DNA of 29,793 nt from JABFSM01 sp052389555 (lineage in GTDB: Bacteria; Gemmatimonadota; Gemmatimonadetes; Gemmatimonadales; GWC2-71-9): NCBI GenBank assembly GCA_052389555.1, contig JBQTHV010000146.1, positions 1 through 29,793 on the forward strand, in the 5' to 3' direction. The translations under genes were made by a program, and so were the position numbers. The notes beneath the pieces were generated by a model. That model searched no databases. It was not told the origin of the DNA and saw nothing but the letters and a program-made list of their open reading frames with translations. Positions 7,891-15,808 of the stretch are shown here, in pieces (position 1 is the stretch's first letter; each line of letters opens with the position of its first letter).

Positions 7891-9608
7891 AGACCGGCCT
7901 GACCCAGCAGACCGGACTCCGCCAGGAGCAGCGGATCAACCCGCGGCTCTACCAGGCCATGGACATGCTCTACATGCCCATGATGGACTTGCAGCAGCAC
8001 CTGAAGCAGGAGCTACTCACCAATCCGTTCCTGGAGCTGCTGGAGCCAGAGGAAGAGGAGGAGCAGAAGCAGGAGAACACCGAAGCCGAGAAGGAAAAGG
8101 AGAAAGAGAAGCAGGAGAAGGAAGCCGAGATCGACTGGGAAGAAATCCTGCTCAACGGCTTCGACGCCGGCGGGGCGCGCCAGCAATTCGAGGAGCAGGA
8201 GTACCTGGAGCCGGTTTGTGTCGAGCGGCCTGACCTGGCCGACCACCTGCGCGAGCAGCTCCAGATGATGGATCTCACCCCTCGCCAGCGGCTCCTCAGC
8301 GAAGAGTTCGTGGGGAGCATCACCGACGAAGGTTGGCTCGGTGCATCGCTGGAGGAGATCCGCGACTCGGTCAACGTGCTGCTCGAAAGCCACGCCGCAA
8401 GCAACCCGGCTGAGGGCGAGGAGCACGAGGAGGCCGAGCCGGCGCCGGCTCCCCCAAGTGCCGAGCGCCGAGCCACCGGGCGCTCCGCCCGCCGAGCCGC
8501 CGAGCCGTCCCGCCGTCCCGCCGTCGAACCAGCCCCTGCCGTGTTAGGGGGCGGCGAGGAGACCTGGATCGGCCTGCCCGATCGGGAGCAACCGCCCCGG
8601 GCCGTGGAACCGTCAACCGCGGCGGCCGAAACGGCGGAGCCCGCCGCGCGTCCCAAGGCCCGGGGAGACCTTCCCGGCATCCCGTACTACGCAACGGCGG
8701 AAGTCGAGCAGATGCTCGGCATCATCCAGAGCCTGGATCCGCCCGGGATCGGGGCCCGGGACCTGCGGGAATGCCTGCTGCTTCAGCTTCGCGAGGCAAA
8801 GGAAACGGACACGCTCGCCTACCGTCTGGTGGACGAGGCGTTCCCGGACCTGATCGCGCATCGCTGGAACGAGCTCGCCAAGCGGTTCGGGGTGGAGCCC
8901 GCCGAGGTGCAAGCTGCCGGCGATAGCCTCGCGCGGTTCGACCCGAAGCCGGGGCTCAAGTACGCCGATCGCAGCGACGGCTACATCATCCCCGATCTCA
9001 TCGTGGACAAGGTGGACGGGAAATACCGGGTTAGCCTGAACGATTCCGGCGTGCCCCGGTTGCGGCTCAGCAGGAGCTACCAGGAGATTGCCCGCGACAA
9101 GAAGAAGCTCACCCCGGAGAATCGTGAGTTCATCGCCAGCAAGCTGAACAGCGCCAACTGGATGATTCAGGCGATCGAGCAGCGCCGCCAGACCATGCTC
9201 AAGGTGATGAACTTCATCGTGGACCGGCAGCGAGCTTTCTTCGAGAAGGGTGTCGAGTACCTCAAGCCCCTCACCCTGCGCGAAGTGGCCGAGGTCATCA
9301 GCATGCACGAATCGACCGTGAGCCGGGTCACCAATGAGAAGTATGTGCAGACGCCGCGGGGTGTCTTGCCGCTCAAGTTCTTCTTCTCGAGCGCGTTGAC
9401 CACCGCCTCGGGAGAGGACGCCAGCGCCCGCTCGATCCGCGCCAAGCTGCAGAAGATGGTTCAGGAGGAAGACCCCGCGAAGCCACTCACCGACCAGCAG
9501 ATCGTCCACCTCTTCCAGGAACAGGGAATCCAGATTGCCCGCCGCACCGTCGCCAAGTACCGGGATCAGCTCGGCATCCTCCCGGCGCGGATGCGCAAGC
9601 GGGTATGA
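7887..9608 (+). CDS. rpoN: RNA polymerase sigma-54 factor
   Basis: It directs RNA polymerase to -24/-12 promoters that need AAA+ activators. Region I (1-50, glutamine- and leucine-rich, TQQTGLRQEQRINPRLYQAM) is followed by an acidic Glu/Lys stretch (about 55-90). The core-binding domain resumes at SLDPPGIGARDLRECLL. The DNA-binding HTH is at about 462-486 (LREVAEVISMHESTVSRVTN), and the RpoN box ARRTVAKYR lies near 550-559. At 573 residues it is about 95 longer than E. coli RpoN. The excess is the acidic stretch plus a low-complexity insertion at about 169-266 that carries 7/8-bp DNA repeats. It overlaps lptB by four bases, a conserved neighbour pair. Confidence 0.96.
   Translation: MKTGLTQQTGLRQEQRINPRLYQAMDMLYMPMMDLQQHLKQELLTNPFLELLEPEEEEEQKQENTEAEKEKEKEKQEKEAEIDWEEILLNGFDAGGARQQFEEQEYLEPVCVERPDLADHLREQLQMMDLTPRQRLLSEEFVGSITDEGWLGASLEEIRDSVNVLLESHAASNPAEGEEHEEAEPAPAPPSAERRATGRSARRAAEPSRRPAVEPAPAVLGGGEETWIGLPDREQPPRAVEPSTAAAETAEPAARPKARGDLPGIPYYATAEVEQMLGIIQSLDPPGIGARDLRECLLLQLREAKETDTLAYRLVDEAFPDLIAHRWNELAKRFGVEPAEVQAAGDSLARFDPKPGLKYADRSDGYIIPDLIVDKVDGKYRVSLNDSGVPRLRLSRSYQEIARDKKKLTPENREFIASKLNSANWMIQAIEQRRQTMLKVMNFIVDRQRAFFEKGVEYLKPLTLREVAEVISMHESTVSRVTNEKYVQTPRGVLPLKFFFSSALTTASGEDASARSIRAKLQKMVQEEDPAKPLTDQQIVHLFQEQGIQIARRTVAKYRDQLGILPARMRKRV
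8460..8530 (+). repeat. Mixed 7/8-bp array in the rpoN linker
   Basis: Two GCCGAGC heptamers (8460-8473) are followed, after an irregular stretch, by octamers GCCGAGCC twice (about 8491-8506) and GTCCCGCC twice with a degenerate GTCGAACC. They encode part of the Ala/Pro/Arg-rich insertion of RpoN (about residues 192-214). Confidence 0.7.
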
Positions 9609-9650
9609 GGCCCGGCGGCTCGGCACTCGGGCGGTCGGCGGCTCGGCGTC
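9609..9650 (+). repeat. Repeat-filled gap between rpoN and the GT2 gene
   Basis: This 42-base gap is almost wholly made of CGGCGGCTCGG-type units, the reverse complement of the GCCGAGC arrays in xerD and rpoN. No promoter or terminator is visible, so the GT2 gene may be read through from the Lpt operon. Confidence 0.6.
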
Positions 9651-10592
9651 ATGGCTAGCGGCCCGCTGCCGGCTCCAGCCCGCCCTGAGGTCAGCGTCCT
9701 GGTACCGGCCCGGGACGAAGCCGAGAACCTGCCCGAGTTCATCCGGCAATGCGCCGAGGCGCTTCGGCCCGCACCATTCAGCTTCGAAGTCGTCGTCGTG
9801 GATGATGGGTCTCGCGACGAGACGCCGCAGGTCCTAACCCGCCTTCAGAGCCAGGTCGACTTCCTGCGGGTCGTGACGCACCGCCGGGGGCAGGGCATTG
9901 CCGATGCGCTCCGGAGCGGCAGCGAAGCCGCGAGCGGCGACATTCTGGTGTTCTATCCCGCCGACCTCCAGTACCTGCCGGCCGCGATCCCCTCGCTGGT
10001 GGCCCCGATCCTCCAGGGCGAAGCCGACATCGTGACGGGAACCAAGCAGGGGAAATACCCGAAGGCCTTCGTGAGCGGGTGGTATAACCGGATCAGCCGT
10101 CGCTTGTTCGGAGTGCAAGTCGAGGATCTCAACTCGGTGAAAGCCTGGCGCCGCGAAGTGATGAACGGGGCGCTCCTCCGGCCGGATTGGCACCGCTACA
10201 TGGTGGTGATCGCCGCAGCGGACGGGTGGCGGCTCACCTCGCGTCCCGTGGACCTTCACCCCCGTCGGGCGGGCGTGTCGAAGTTCGGCTGGCGGCGAAT
10301 CCCGGTCGGGGCGCTCGATCTCCTGTCGGTGTGGTTCCAGCTCCGATTCGGCCGCAAGCCGATGCTCTTTTTCGGGGTCCTGGGGGCCGTTCTGTTCGCC
10401 GTCGGATTGGTTGCCGGTATCGGGGCCCTGGTGCTCCGTTTCGGGTTCGGGATCGGCTTCCGGCCGTTCCTCGATCTGGTGGAGACGATGGTGATCAGCG
10501 GGATCGCGCTGTTCGGATTCGGGTTCGTGGGCGAAATGTTGGCCGGGTTCCGCGAAGAAGTCCGGGAATTGGCGCGGAAGATCGACCGCTAG
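9651..10592 (+). CDS. Family 2 glycosyltransferase with C-terminal membrane anchor
   Basis: The protein is 313 residues. The GT-A domain (about 12-235) carries the nucleotide-binding DDGS (51-54) and a PADLQ variant (103-107) of the usual DADLQ metal site. Two transmembrane helices follow (about 238-265 and 275-302). This is the architecture of polyprenyl-phosphate sugar transferases (DPM1/ArnC/GtrB type), which load a sugar onto undecaprenyl phosphate at the inner membrane for later transfer outside. First aspartate to alanine in the D-x-D position could alter metal use. The next gene starts two bases after its stop. The sugar cannot be told from sequence. Confidence 0.85.
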   Translation: MASGPLPAPARPEVSVLVPARDEAENLPEFIRQCAEALRPAPFSFEVVVVDDGSRDETPQVLTRLQSQVDFLRVVTHRRGQGIADALRSGSEAASGDILVFYPADLQYLPAAIPSLVAPILQGEADIVTGTKQGKYPKAFVSGWYNRISRRLFGVQVEDLNSVKAWRREVMNGALLRPDWHRYMVVIAAADGWRLTSRPVDLHPRRAGVSKFGWRRIPVGALDLLSVWFQLRFGRKPMLFFGVLGAVLFAVGLVAGIGALVLRFGFGIGFRPFLDLVETMVISGIALFGFGFVGEMLAGFREEVRELARKIDR

Positions 10593-10593
10593 C

Positions 10594-11781
10594 GTGGTCG
10601 TCATCTTCCTGACTCACAACTATCCGCGCGAACCGGGGGATCTTGCCGGCGCGTTCCTGCACACCCTGGCCCAGGCGCTCGCGGATCGGGGTCATGAGGT
10701 CCGGGTCGTGGCCCCGGCCGACCGGGGACGGGGAGGCCGCCAACCGCTCGACGGGATTCCGGTCCGGCGGGTTAGGTACGCCCGCGCGGATCGGGAAACC
10801 CTGGGCTATGGCGGCATGACCGCCGGCGCCCTCCGCTCACCCGGCGGGCTGCTTTGCCTAACCCGGCTGATCCGCGCCCTGCGCCGGGGCGCTCGGGCAG
10901 AGGCCGCCGAGCCGTCCAGCCACCCAGCCGTCCAGCCGCCCAGCCGTCCAGCCGTCCCGTCCGGCCCTCCTGCCGCCCTGGTCCATGCCCACTGGTGGTT
11001 CCCGGCCGGCCTCGCGGCGCCGCGCAGGCTGCCCCTCGTGATCACGCTGCACGGCACCGATGTCCGGCTCTTCGAGCGCTCGGCCGCCCGCCGGCTTGGC
11101 CGCCGGGTGTTAGGCCGCGCGCGATTGGTCACCGCGGTCTCGCCCGAGCTCGCCCGGATCGCGGAGGCCGTCTCGGGACGGCAGGATATCTCGGCCCACG
11201 TCCAACCGATGCCGGTCAACTCCGAGGGGTTTCCCTGGAGCGGCGGAGGCGGAGGGCTCATCGTGGTCGCGCGCCTCACTGCCCAGAAACGGGTTCACCT
11301 CGCCATCGAGGCCGTCGGGGCGCTCGCGGCTCGAGGCCACCCTATTCCGCTTACCATCATCGGCGAGGGCCCCGAACGCGCCGCGCTCCAGCGTCTCGCC
11401 GAATCCCTGCGCCTTCCGGTTCAGTTCCTCGGCGCGTTGCCACACCGGATGGTGATCACCCGGCTGGAACGCGCCGATGCGATGCTCTTTCCCGCCCGCG
11501 AGGAAGGGCTTGGCCTCGCGGCGGTCGAGGCGCTCATGATCGGGGTTCCGGTTGTCGTCTGCCGCGATGGCGGGGGCACCGTGTCGGCGATTGGCCGGCA
11601 CGGTGGCGGAGTCGTCACGGATCCGGAACCGTCCGGTCTTGCCCAAGCGGCTCGAGCGGCCGGTACGCCGGCGGCACGCGAGCAAGCGCGACACGCCGGA
11701 TCGCAGTGGCGAGCCGAGCTGGCCCCCTCGAAAGTCGCCGAACGCTGGGAGACCTGGTATGAAGCGGCGCTGGCTTCCTGA
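10594..11781 (+). CDS. Family 4 glycosyltransferase (GT-B fold)
   Basis: The protein is 395 residues starting at GTG 10594, two bases after the upstream stop. The N-terminal Rossmann domain shows FLTHNYPREPGDLAGAFLHTLAQALA and VHAHWWFPAGL. The C-terminal donor domain has VVARLTAQKRVHLAIEAV, IIGEGPERAAL and the EX7E pair in EEGLGLAAVEAL (about 302-315), followed by GVPVVVCRDGGG. It is a retaining sugar-nucleotide-dependent transferase, probably cytosolic on membrane-linked glycans. Between about residues 106 and 124 an octamer-repeat-encoded Ser/Pro/Ala loop interrupts the N-terminal domain. It overlaps the next gene by 23 bases. Confidence 0.87.
   Translation: MVVIFLTHNYPREPGDLAGAFLHTLAQALADRGHEVRVVAPADRGRGGRQPLDGIPVRRVRYARADRETLGYGGMTAGALRSPGGLLCLTRLIRALRRGARAEAAEPSSHPAVQPPSRPAVPSGPPAALVHAHWWFPAGLAAPRRLPLVITLHGTDVRLFERSAARRLGRRVLGRARLVTAVSPELARIAEAVSGRQDISAHVQPMPVNSEGFPWSGGGGGLIVVARLTAQKRVHLAIEAVGALAARGHPIPLTIIGEGPERAALQRLAESLRLPVQFLGALPHRMVITRLERADAMLFPAREEGLGLAAVEALMIGVPVVVCRDGGGTVSAIGRHGGGVVTDPEPSGLAQAARAAGTPAAREQARHAGSQWRAELAPSKVAERWETWYEAALAS
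10911..10958 (+). repeat. GCCGTCCA octamer array inside the GT4 gene
   Basis: There are six contiguous 8-bp units: GCCGTCCA, GCCACCCA, GCCGTCCA, GCCGCCCA, GCCGTCCA, GCCGTCCC. The 48 bases are an exact multiple of three, so the array stays in frame, but gain or loss of a single unit would shift the frame. It encodes a Ser/Pro/Val loop before VHAHWW. Confidence 0.85.
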
Positions 11782-12700
11782 GCGTTGGTGGCGCTGGATT
11801 CAGGCTGCCGCGGGCCTCGCGGTCCTCGGTTTCGTCATCCGTCACGTGGTCCGCAACTGGGCGGCTATCCGGGCCGAACCGATCGCCTGGGAGTTTAACC
11901 CGCTATGGATCGGGCTGAGCCTGGGACTGGTGCTGGCGACCTACGCCCTCCAGGCGGAATCGTGGCGCCGCATGCTCGCCGGCTGGGGACCGCGCCTCCG
12001 ATACCTGGTAGCCGCGCGAGTCTGGGTCCTGTCCAGCATGGGGAAGTATCTCCCGGGCAAGGTCTGGGCGATCGCCGGAATGGCGGTCATGGCCCAGCGT
12101 CGGGGGGTTGCTCCTGCAACGGCTACCGCCTCGGCGGTGCTGCTTCAGGTCGTGTCGATCGGGACGGGCGCCTTGCTGGTGGGTGCCACAGGCGTTGCGG
12201 TGCTGGAGACCCATCGGCCGGGAGCTCGAGTCGCCTTGCTCCTCATTCTCGCCGCCAGCCTCGCGGTTCTCGTCTTTGCCATGACACCCGGTGTGGTTCG
12301 GGTCATCCTGAAGCGGTTCGGGATTTCCCCGGAGCAGCGGGTTACGCCGAGACCGGCTGCCCTCGGGTTCGGGCTCGCCGCCAATCTCGCCGCCTGGGGA
12401 GGATATGGGTTGGCGCTCTGGAGCCTGGCTCGCGGGGTCGTGCCATCGGCCAACCTTCCGGTCCCTGACGCCATCGGCGCCTTCGCCGGATCCTATATTG
12501 CAGGCTTTCTCTTTCTCCTCGCCCCCGGCGGGCTGGGAGTCCGGGAGGGCGTGATGCTGTGGATGCTGGAGGATCGGATCGGCCCTGCCAATGCGCTGGC
12601 TCTGGCGGCGCTATCCCGGATCGGCCTGACGGTCGCCGACATCCTGGCGGCCCTGCCGTTCCTCCTAACCCGCACGGGAAGTGACCGTGAGCCACCCTGA
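11759..12700 (+). CDS. Flippase-like integral membrane protein (LPG-synthase TM / UPF0104 type)
   Basis: The protein is 313 residues with about eight hydrophobic helices. The ATG at 11759 overlaps the GT4 end. Family-like segments are SWRRMLAGWG, a GKYLPGKVWA motif after the second or third helix, and GGLGVREGVMLWML near the C-terminus. This pattern matches the lysylphosphatidylglycerol synthase transmembrane region / UPF0104 family, whose members include AglD-like and other polyprenol-linked glycan proteins. Flipping or transfer of a lipid-linked sugar is a plausible role given the glycosyltransferases on both sides, but the substrate is unknown. Confidence 0.8.
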   Translation: MKRRWLPERWWRWIQAAAGLAVLGFVIRHVVRNWAAIRAEPIAWEFNPLWIGLSLGLVLATYALQAESWRRMLAGWGPRLRYLVAARVWVLSSMGKYLPGKVWAIAGMAVMAQRRGVAPATATASAVLLQVVSIGTGALLVGATGVAVLETHRPGARVALLLILAASLAVLVFAMTPGVVRVILKRFGISPEQRVTPRPAALGFGLAANLAAWGGYGLALWSLARGVVPSANLPVPDAIGAFAGSYIAGFLFLLAPGGLGVREGVMLWMLEDRIGPANALALAALSRIGLTVADILAALPFLLTRTGSDREPP

Positions 12701-15065
12701 CCACCTGACCGCCGGACCGCCGGACCGCCCCCGCAGAGCAACGCTGCTGGCCGTCGGGATCTTTATCGCGGCCGCCCTGACTCTCTGCTGGCCGATGCTG
12801 GGCGGGAAGTTCCTCGCCGGTCCGTGGTCGGACCAGTACCTCGCGGGGTACAGCTTCCGCGCCTTTGCGGCCCACTTCTTCCGCGAATTCGGCTCGATCC
12901 CGCAGTGGAATCCGTACCTGTTCGGCGGGCTCCCGTTCGTGGGGGCTGCTCACGGCGACATCTTCTATCCCACCGCCGCGCTCCGCTGGTTCCTCCCGAC
13001 CGATCTCGCGATGAATCTGGGCTTCGCGGGGCACATCGTGCTCGCGGGCGTAACGATGTATGCGCTGCTCCGGACCCTGAAGCTGGGCTGGGCCGCCGCC
13101 GTCACCGGGGGGCTCGGCTATGAGCTCACCGGCATCGTGGTCTCGCTCGTGCATCCGGGACACGACGGCAAGCTGTACGTTTCGGCGCTCGCGCCGCTGC
13201 TCTTCCTCGGGGTGGTGCTCGCCGTACGGGACCGCCGGTTTGCGGGTTATGGAGTCATCGCCCTCTCCACCGGACTCGCCCTCCAGGGTCATCCCCAAGC
13301 CGCCCAGTACCTGATCACCGCGGCCGGCATCTGGGGATTGTTCTGGCTTTTCGGGAGGGAAGGGCCCAGCGGGTGGGCCCGGCTCCGGGTCGTGACCTGG
13401 GCGGGGGTGGCGGCGGCGCTCGGCATTGGGCTCTACGCAATCTACGCGCTCCCGATGGTCGAGTATGTCCCGTTCAGCCCGCGCGCGGTCGGCGGGTACA
13501 ATACCGGCTGGGAGCACGCGATCTCCTTCTCGCTGCCGCCCGAGGAGCTGCTCGGAACGCTACTACCCAGGATCGACGGTGGAGTGACCCCCGAATACTT
13601 CGGTCGCAACGGACTCCGCCTCCACTCCGAATACCTCGGTCCCGCGATGCTGCTCCTGGCCCTGCTCGGCCTGGGGAGGGGAGGCTCCGACCGGCGAACC
13701 GCACGGTTCGGCTTCGGGACCATCGGCATCTTCTTCCTGCTGATCGCGCTGGGCGGCGCTACGCCGGTCTTCCGCATCTGGTACGAGATCGTGCCGCTGT
13801 CGGACCGGCTGCGAGCGCCCGGCCAATGTTTCTTCCTGGTGGCCATGGCGCTGGCGTTCTTTGCCGGGTTAGGCGCGGAGCGACTGTACCAGGGCAGGGC
13901 ATCCCTCCGCCGGCTGATGATCGGGGCCGCCGTGATTGCTGTCCTCGCCTTGCTGGCTGCGATCGGAGGACTGCAAGGCCTCACCGAGAGCATCGCAGCC
14001 CGGAGCGGTCTCTTCCAGGAAGCGATCGCCAACGCCGAACCGCTTCGGATGGATGGGATTCGTTTGCTGCTGGTGGCTGGCGTCGGGGCCGGAGTCCTTT
14101 TCGCCGGGATTCGGGGACACATCGGCCGGTCGAGCCTCGTGTCGGGAACGATGCTGTTCGTGGCGGCCGATGCCTGGCTGGTGGGCCGGAAGTACTTCGT
14201 CTTCTCGCCCGGGGCGAGCGTGAGCTATGCCGATGACCCGATCACCGAGCGCATCCGTCAGACGCCGTTGCCGTATCGAGTGTGGGTTCCCACCGGCCGA
14301 GACTATGGGCACCTGGGTCCTTATCCCCGCTCCTGGCTCATGTCGCGAGAGATCCCCCAGCTCTTCGGATACCACGGCAATGAGCTTCGCTACTTTGACG
14401 AGCTGCTCGGCGGTAAGGAGCTCTGGGAGCACCAGGTCAACCCGAACATCTGGGGACTGTTCGCGATCCGATACGTGGTCCTGTCCTCCCAGCAGACTAT
14501 TCCGGGATTCCGCCAGGTGCTCGGGCCGGTGGGTACGACCCCGGGGGCCCAGGCATATCTCTACGAGGCGGACAGCGCCCCCCCCTACGTGCGGGTTATG
14601 GCCGGCGCGGCCAAGGCACCCGAGGGCGAGATCGTGGCCGCGCTCACCAATCCCCAGTTTCCCTGGGACCGGGTGGTGCTCTATTCCGACACGGCCAGCA
14701 TCACCCCCGAACCGCTCGGTACCGGCTCCCCCCAACCCTCGCCCGTCCAGGCCCGGGTTAGGGCCTGGCGGCCCGGCCGGATGGAGATCGACCTTGCCGG
14801 TACCGCGGCCACCACCCAATACCTGCTCGTCGCCGAGAACTGGTACCAGGACTGGCACGCATTCGTGGATGGGAACGCGGCTTCGGTCCTCCGCGGCCAG
14901 TACACCCTGCTGAGCGTTCCGGTGCAGCCGGGAACTCGGGAGGTCGTCCTGGAGTACCGCTCCGAGGCCTATCGCCGGGGCCGGCTGATCAGTCTGGTCT
15001 CCTCGTTCGGCATTTTGGGGTTGTTTGCGGCCGCCGTCGTGCAACGAAGGCGCCGGAATGCCTGA
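12681..15065 (+). CDS. YfhO-family multi-pass membrane protein (putative GT-C type)
   Basis: The protein is 794 residues with 10 or more hydrophobic helices. The large extracytoplasmic loop 1 begins WSDQYLAGYSF and contains PQWNPYLFGGLPFVG, the conserved YfhO-like loop with acidic residues. The C-terminal soluble part (about 690-765, AENWYQDWHAFVDG) is followed by a final helix. YfhO relatives resemble GT-C glycosyltransferases that use polyprenyl-phosphate sugars; the adjacent DPM1-like gene could make that donor. Two GTG starts are possible (12681, 12687); the second has GGGAA at better spacing. Both overlap the flippase-like gene. The N-terminus is encoded by an octamer array. Confidence 0.83.
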   Translation: MTVSHPDHLTAGPPDRPRRATLLAVGIFIAAALTLCWPMLGGKFLAGPWSDQYLAGYSFRAFAAHFFREFGSIPQWNPYLFGGLPFVGAAHGDIFYPTAALRWFLPTDLAMNLGFAGHIVLAGVTMYALLRTLKLGWAAAVTGGLGYELTGIVVSLVHPGHDGKLYVSALAPLLFLGVVLAVRDRRFAGYGVIALSTGLALQGHPQAAQYLITAAGIWGLFWLFGREGPSGWARLRVVTWAGVAAALGIGLYAIYALPMVEYVPFSPRAVGGYNTGWEHAISFSLPPEELLGTLLPRIDGGVTPEYFGRNGLRLHSEYLGPAMLLLALLGLGRGGSDRRTARFGFGTIGIFFLLIALGGATPVFRIWYEIVPLSDRLRAPGQCFFLVAMALAFFAGLGAERLYQGRASLRRLMIGAAVIAVLALLAAIGGLQGLTESIAARSGLFQEAIANAEPLRMDGIRLLLVAGVGAGVLFAGIRGHIGRSSLVSGTMLFVAADAWLVGRKYFVFSPGASVSYADDPITERIRQTPLPYRVWVPTGRDYGHLGPYPRSWLMSREIPQLFGYHGNELRYFDELLGGKELWEHQVNPNIWGLFAIRYVVLSSQQTIPGFRQVLGPVGTTPGAQAYLYEADSAPPYVRVMAGAAKAPEGEIVAALTNPQFPWDRVVLYSDTASITPEPLGTGSPQPSPVQARVRAWRPGRMEIDLAGTAATTQYLLVAENWYQDWHAFVDGNAASVLRGQYTLLSVPVQPGTREVVLEYRSEAYRRGRLISLVSSFGILGLFAAAVVQRRRRNA
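12699..12730 (+). repeat. GACCGCCG octamer array at the YfhO-type gene start
   Basis: Four contiguous octamers, GACCACCT, GACCGCCG, GACCGCCG, GACCGCCC, begin at the stop codon of the flippase-like gene and encode the cytosolic N-terminal leader (LTAGPPDRP) of the YfhO-type protein. Confidence 0.8.
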
Positions 15066-15780
15066 CCGGCTGCTCGTTATTCTCCCGACCTACAACGAGA
15101 GCGAGAATCTGCCCCGGCTGGTGCCGCAGATCCTCGAGCAGGATGGCCGCCTCGACGTGCTGGTCGTGGACGACAACTCGCCTGATGGAACCGGCCGGAT
15201 GGCGGAAGAGTTTGCGGCTCGGAATCCCCGAATTCACGTGCTGCATCGCCCGGCGAAGCAGGGTCTCGGGCGAGCCTACCTCTCCGGGTTTGCCTGGGGA
15301 ATCGACCGCCGCTACGACCTCCTCTTCGAGATGGACGCGGACTTCTCCCATGATCCGAAGTATCTCCCCGATCTCGTCGCGGCCATCGGGGCAGGAGCGG
15401 ACGTCGCGATAGGCTCCCGGTACCAGACCGGCGTCAATGTGATCAACTGGCCCATGGCGCGGCTGCTGCTCTCGTGGTTCGCCAGCAAGTACGCTCGATG
15501 GATCACTGGGCTCCGCCTGACCGACCTGACCGCCGGCTTCAAGTGTTTCCGGCGAGAGGTTCTGGCGTCCATTCCTCTCGACCAGGTACGCTCCAACGGT
15601 TACGCCTTCCAGATCGAGATGAGCTTCCGGGCTATGCAGAAGGGATTCCGGCTGGTCGAGGTCCCCATTGTCTTCGTCGATCGGACGGAGGGGAAGAGCA
15701 AGATGAACAAGAAGATCGTCTGGGAAGCTGTCTGGATGGTGTGGTGGCTTCGCCTGGCGGCTCTTTTCGGCCGAATCTGA
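15058..15780 (+). CDS. Dolichol-phosphate mannosyltransferase-like GT2 (DPM1 type)
   Basis: The protein is 240 residues starting at ATG 15058, overlapping the YfhO-type stop by eight bases. It has VVDDNSPDGTG (37-46), the DADFSHDP metal site (93-100), the GSRY segment, LTAGFKCFRR and YAFQIEMSFRA. These are signatures of DPM1-like polyprenol-phosphate sugar synthases of the single-domain, soluble type without C-terminal helices. It probably makes polyprenyl-phosphate mannose or glucose for the neighbouring YfhO-type transferase. Confidence 0.88.
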   Translation: MPDRLLVILPTYNESENLPRLVPQILEQDGRLDVLVVDDNSPDGTGRMAEEFAARNPRIHVLHRPAKQGLGRAYLSGFAWGIDRRYDLLFEMDADFSHDPKYLPDLVAAIGAGADVAIGSRYQTGVNVINWPMARLLLSWFASKYARWITGLRLTDLTAGFKCFRREVLASIPLDQVRSNGYAFQIEMSFRAMQKGFRLVEVPIVFVDRTEGKSKMNKKIVWEAVWMVWWLRLAALFGRI

Positions 15781-15808
15781 GCTGTCGGCCTTCACCGGAT
15801 TGCTCCTC

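Noticed and set aside
7887..9608. Sigma-54 promoters near rpoN or in the glycan block
   Set aside because: I looked for a TGGCAC-N5-TTGC-like pattern and found no convincing match.
10911..10958. CRISPR array
   Set aside because: Units are 7-16 bases, contiguous and without spacers.
13869..15044. A 391-residue open frame antisense to the YfhO-type gene
   Set aside because: No motifs, biased composition and complete overlap with a membrane protein on the other strand.
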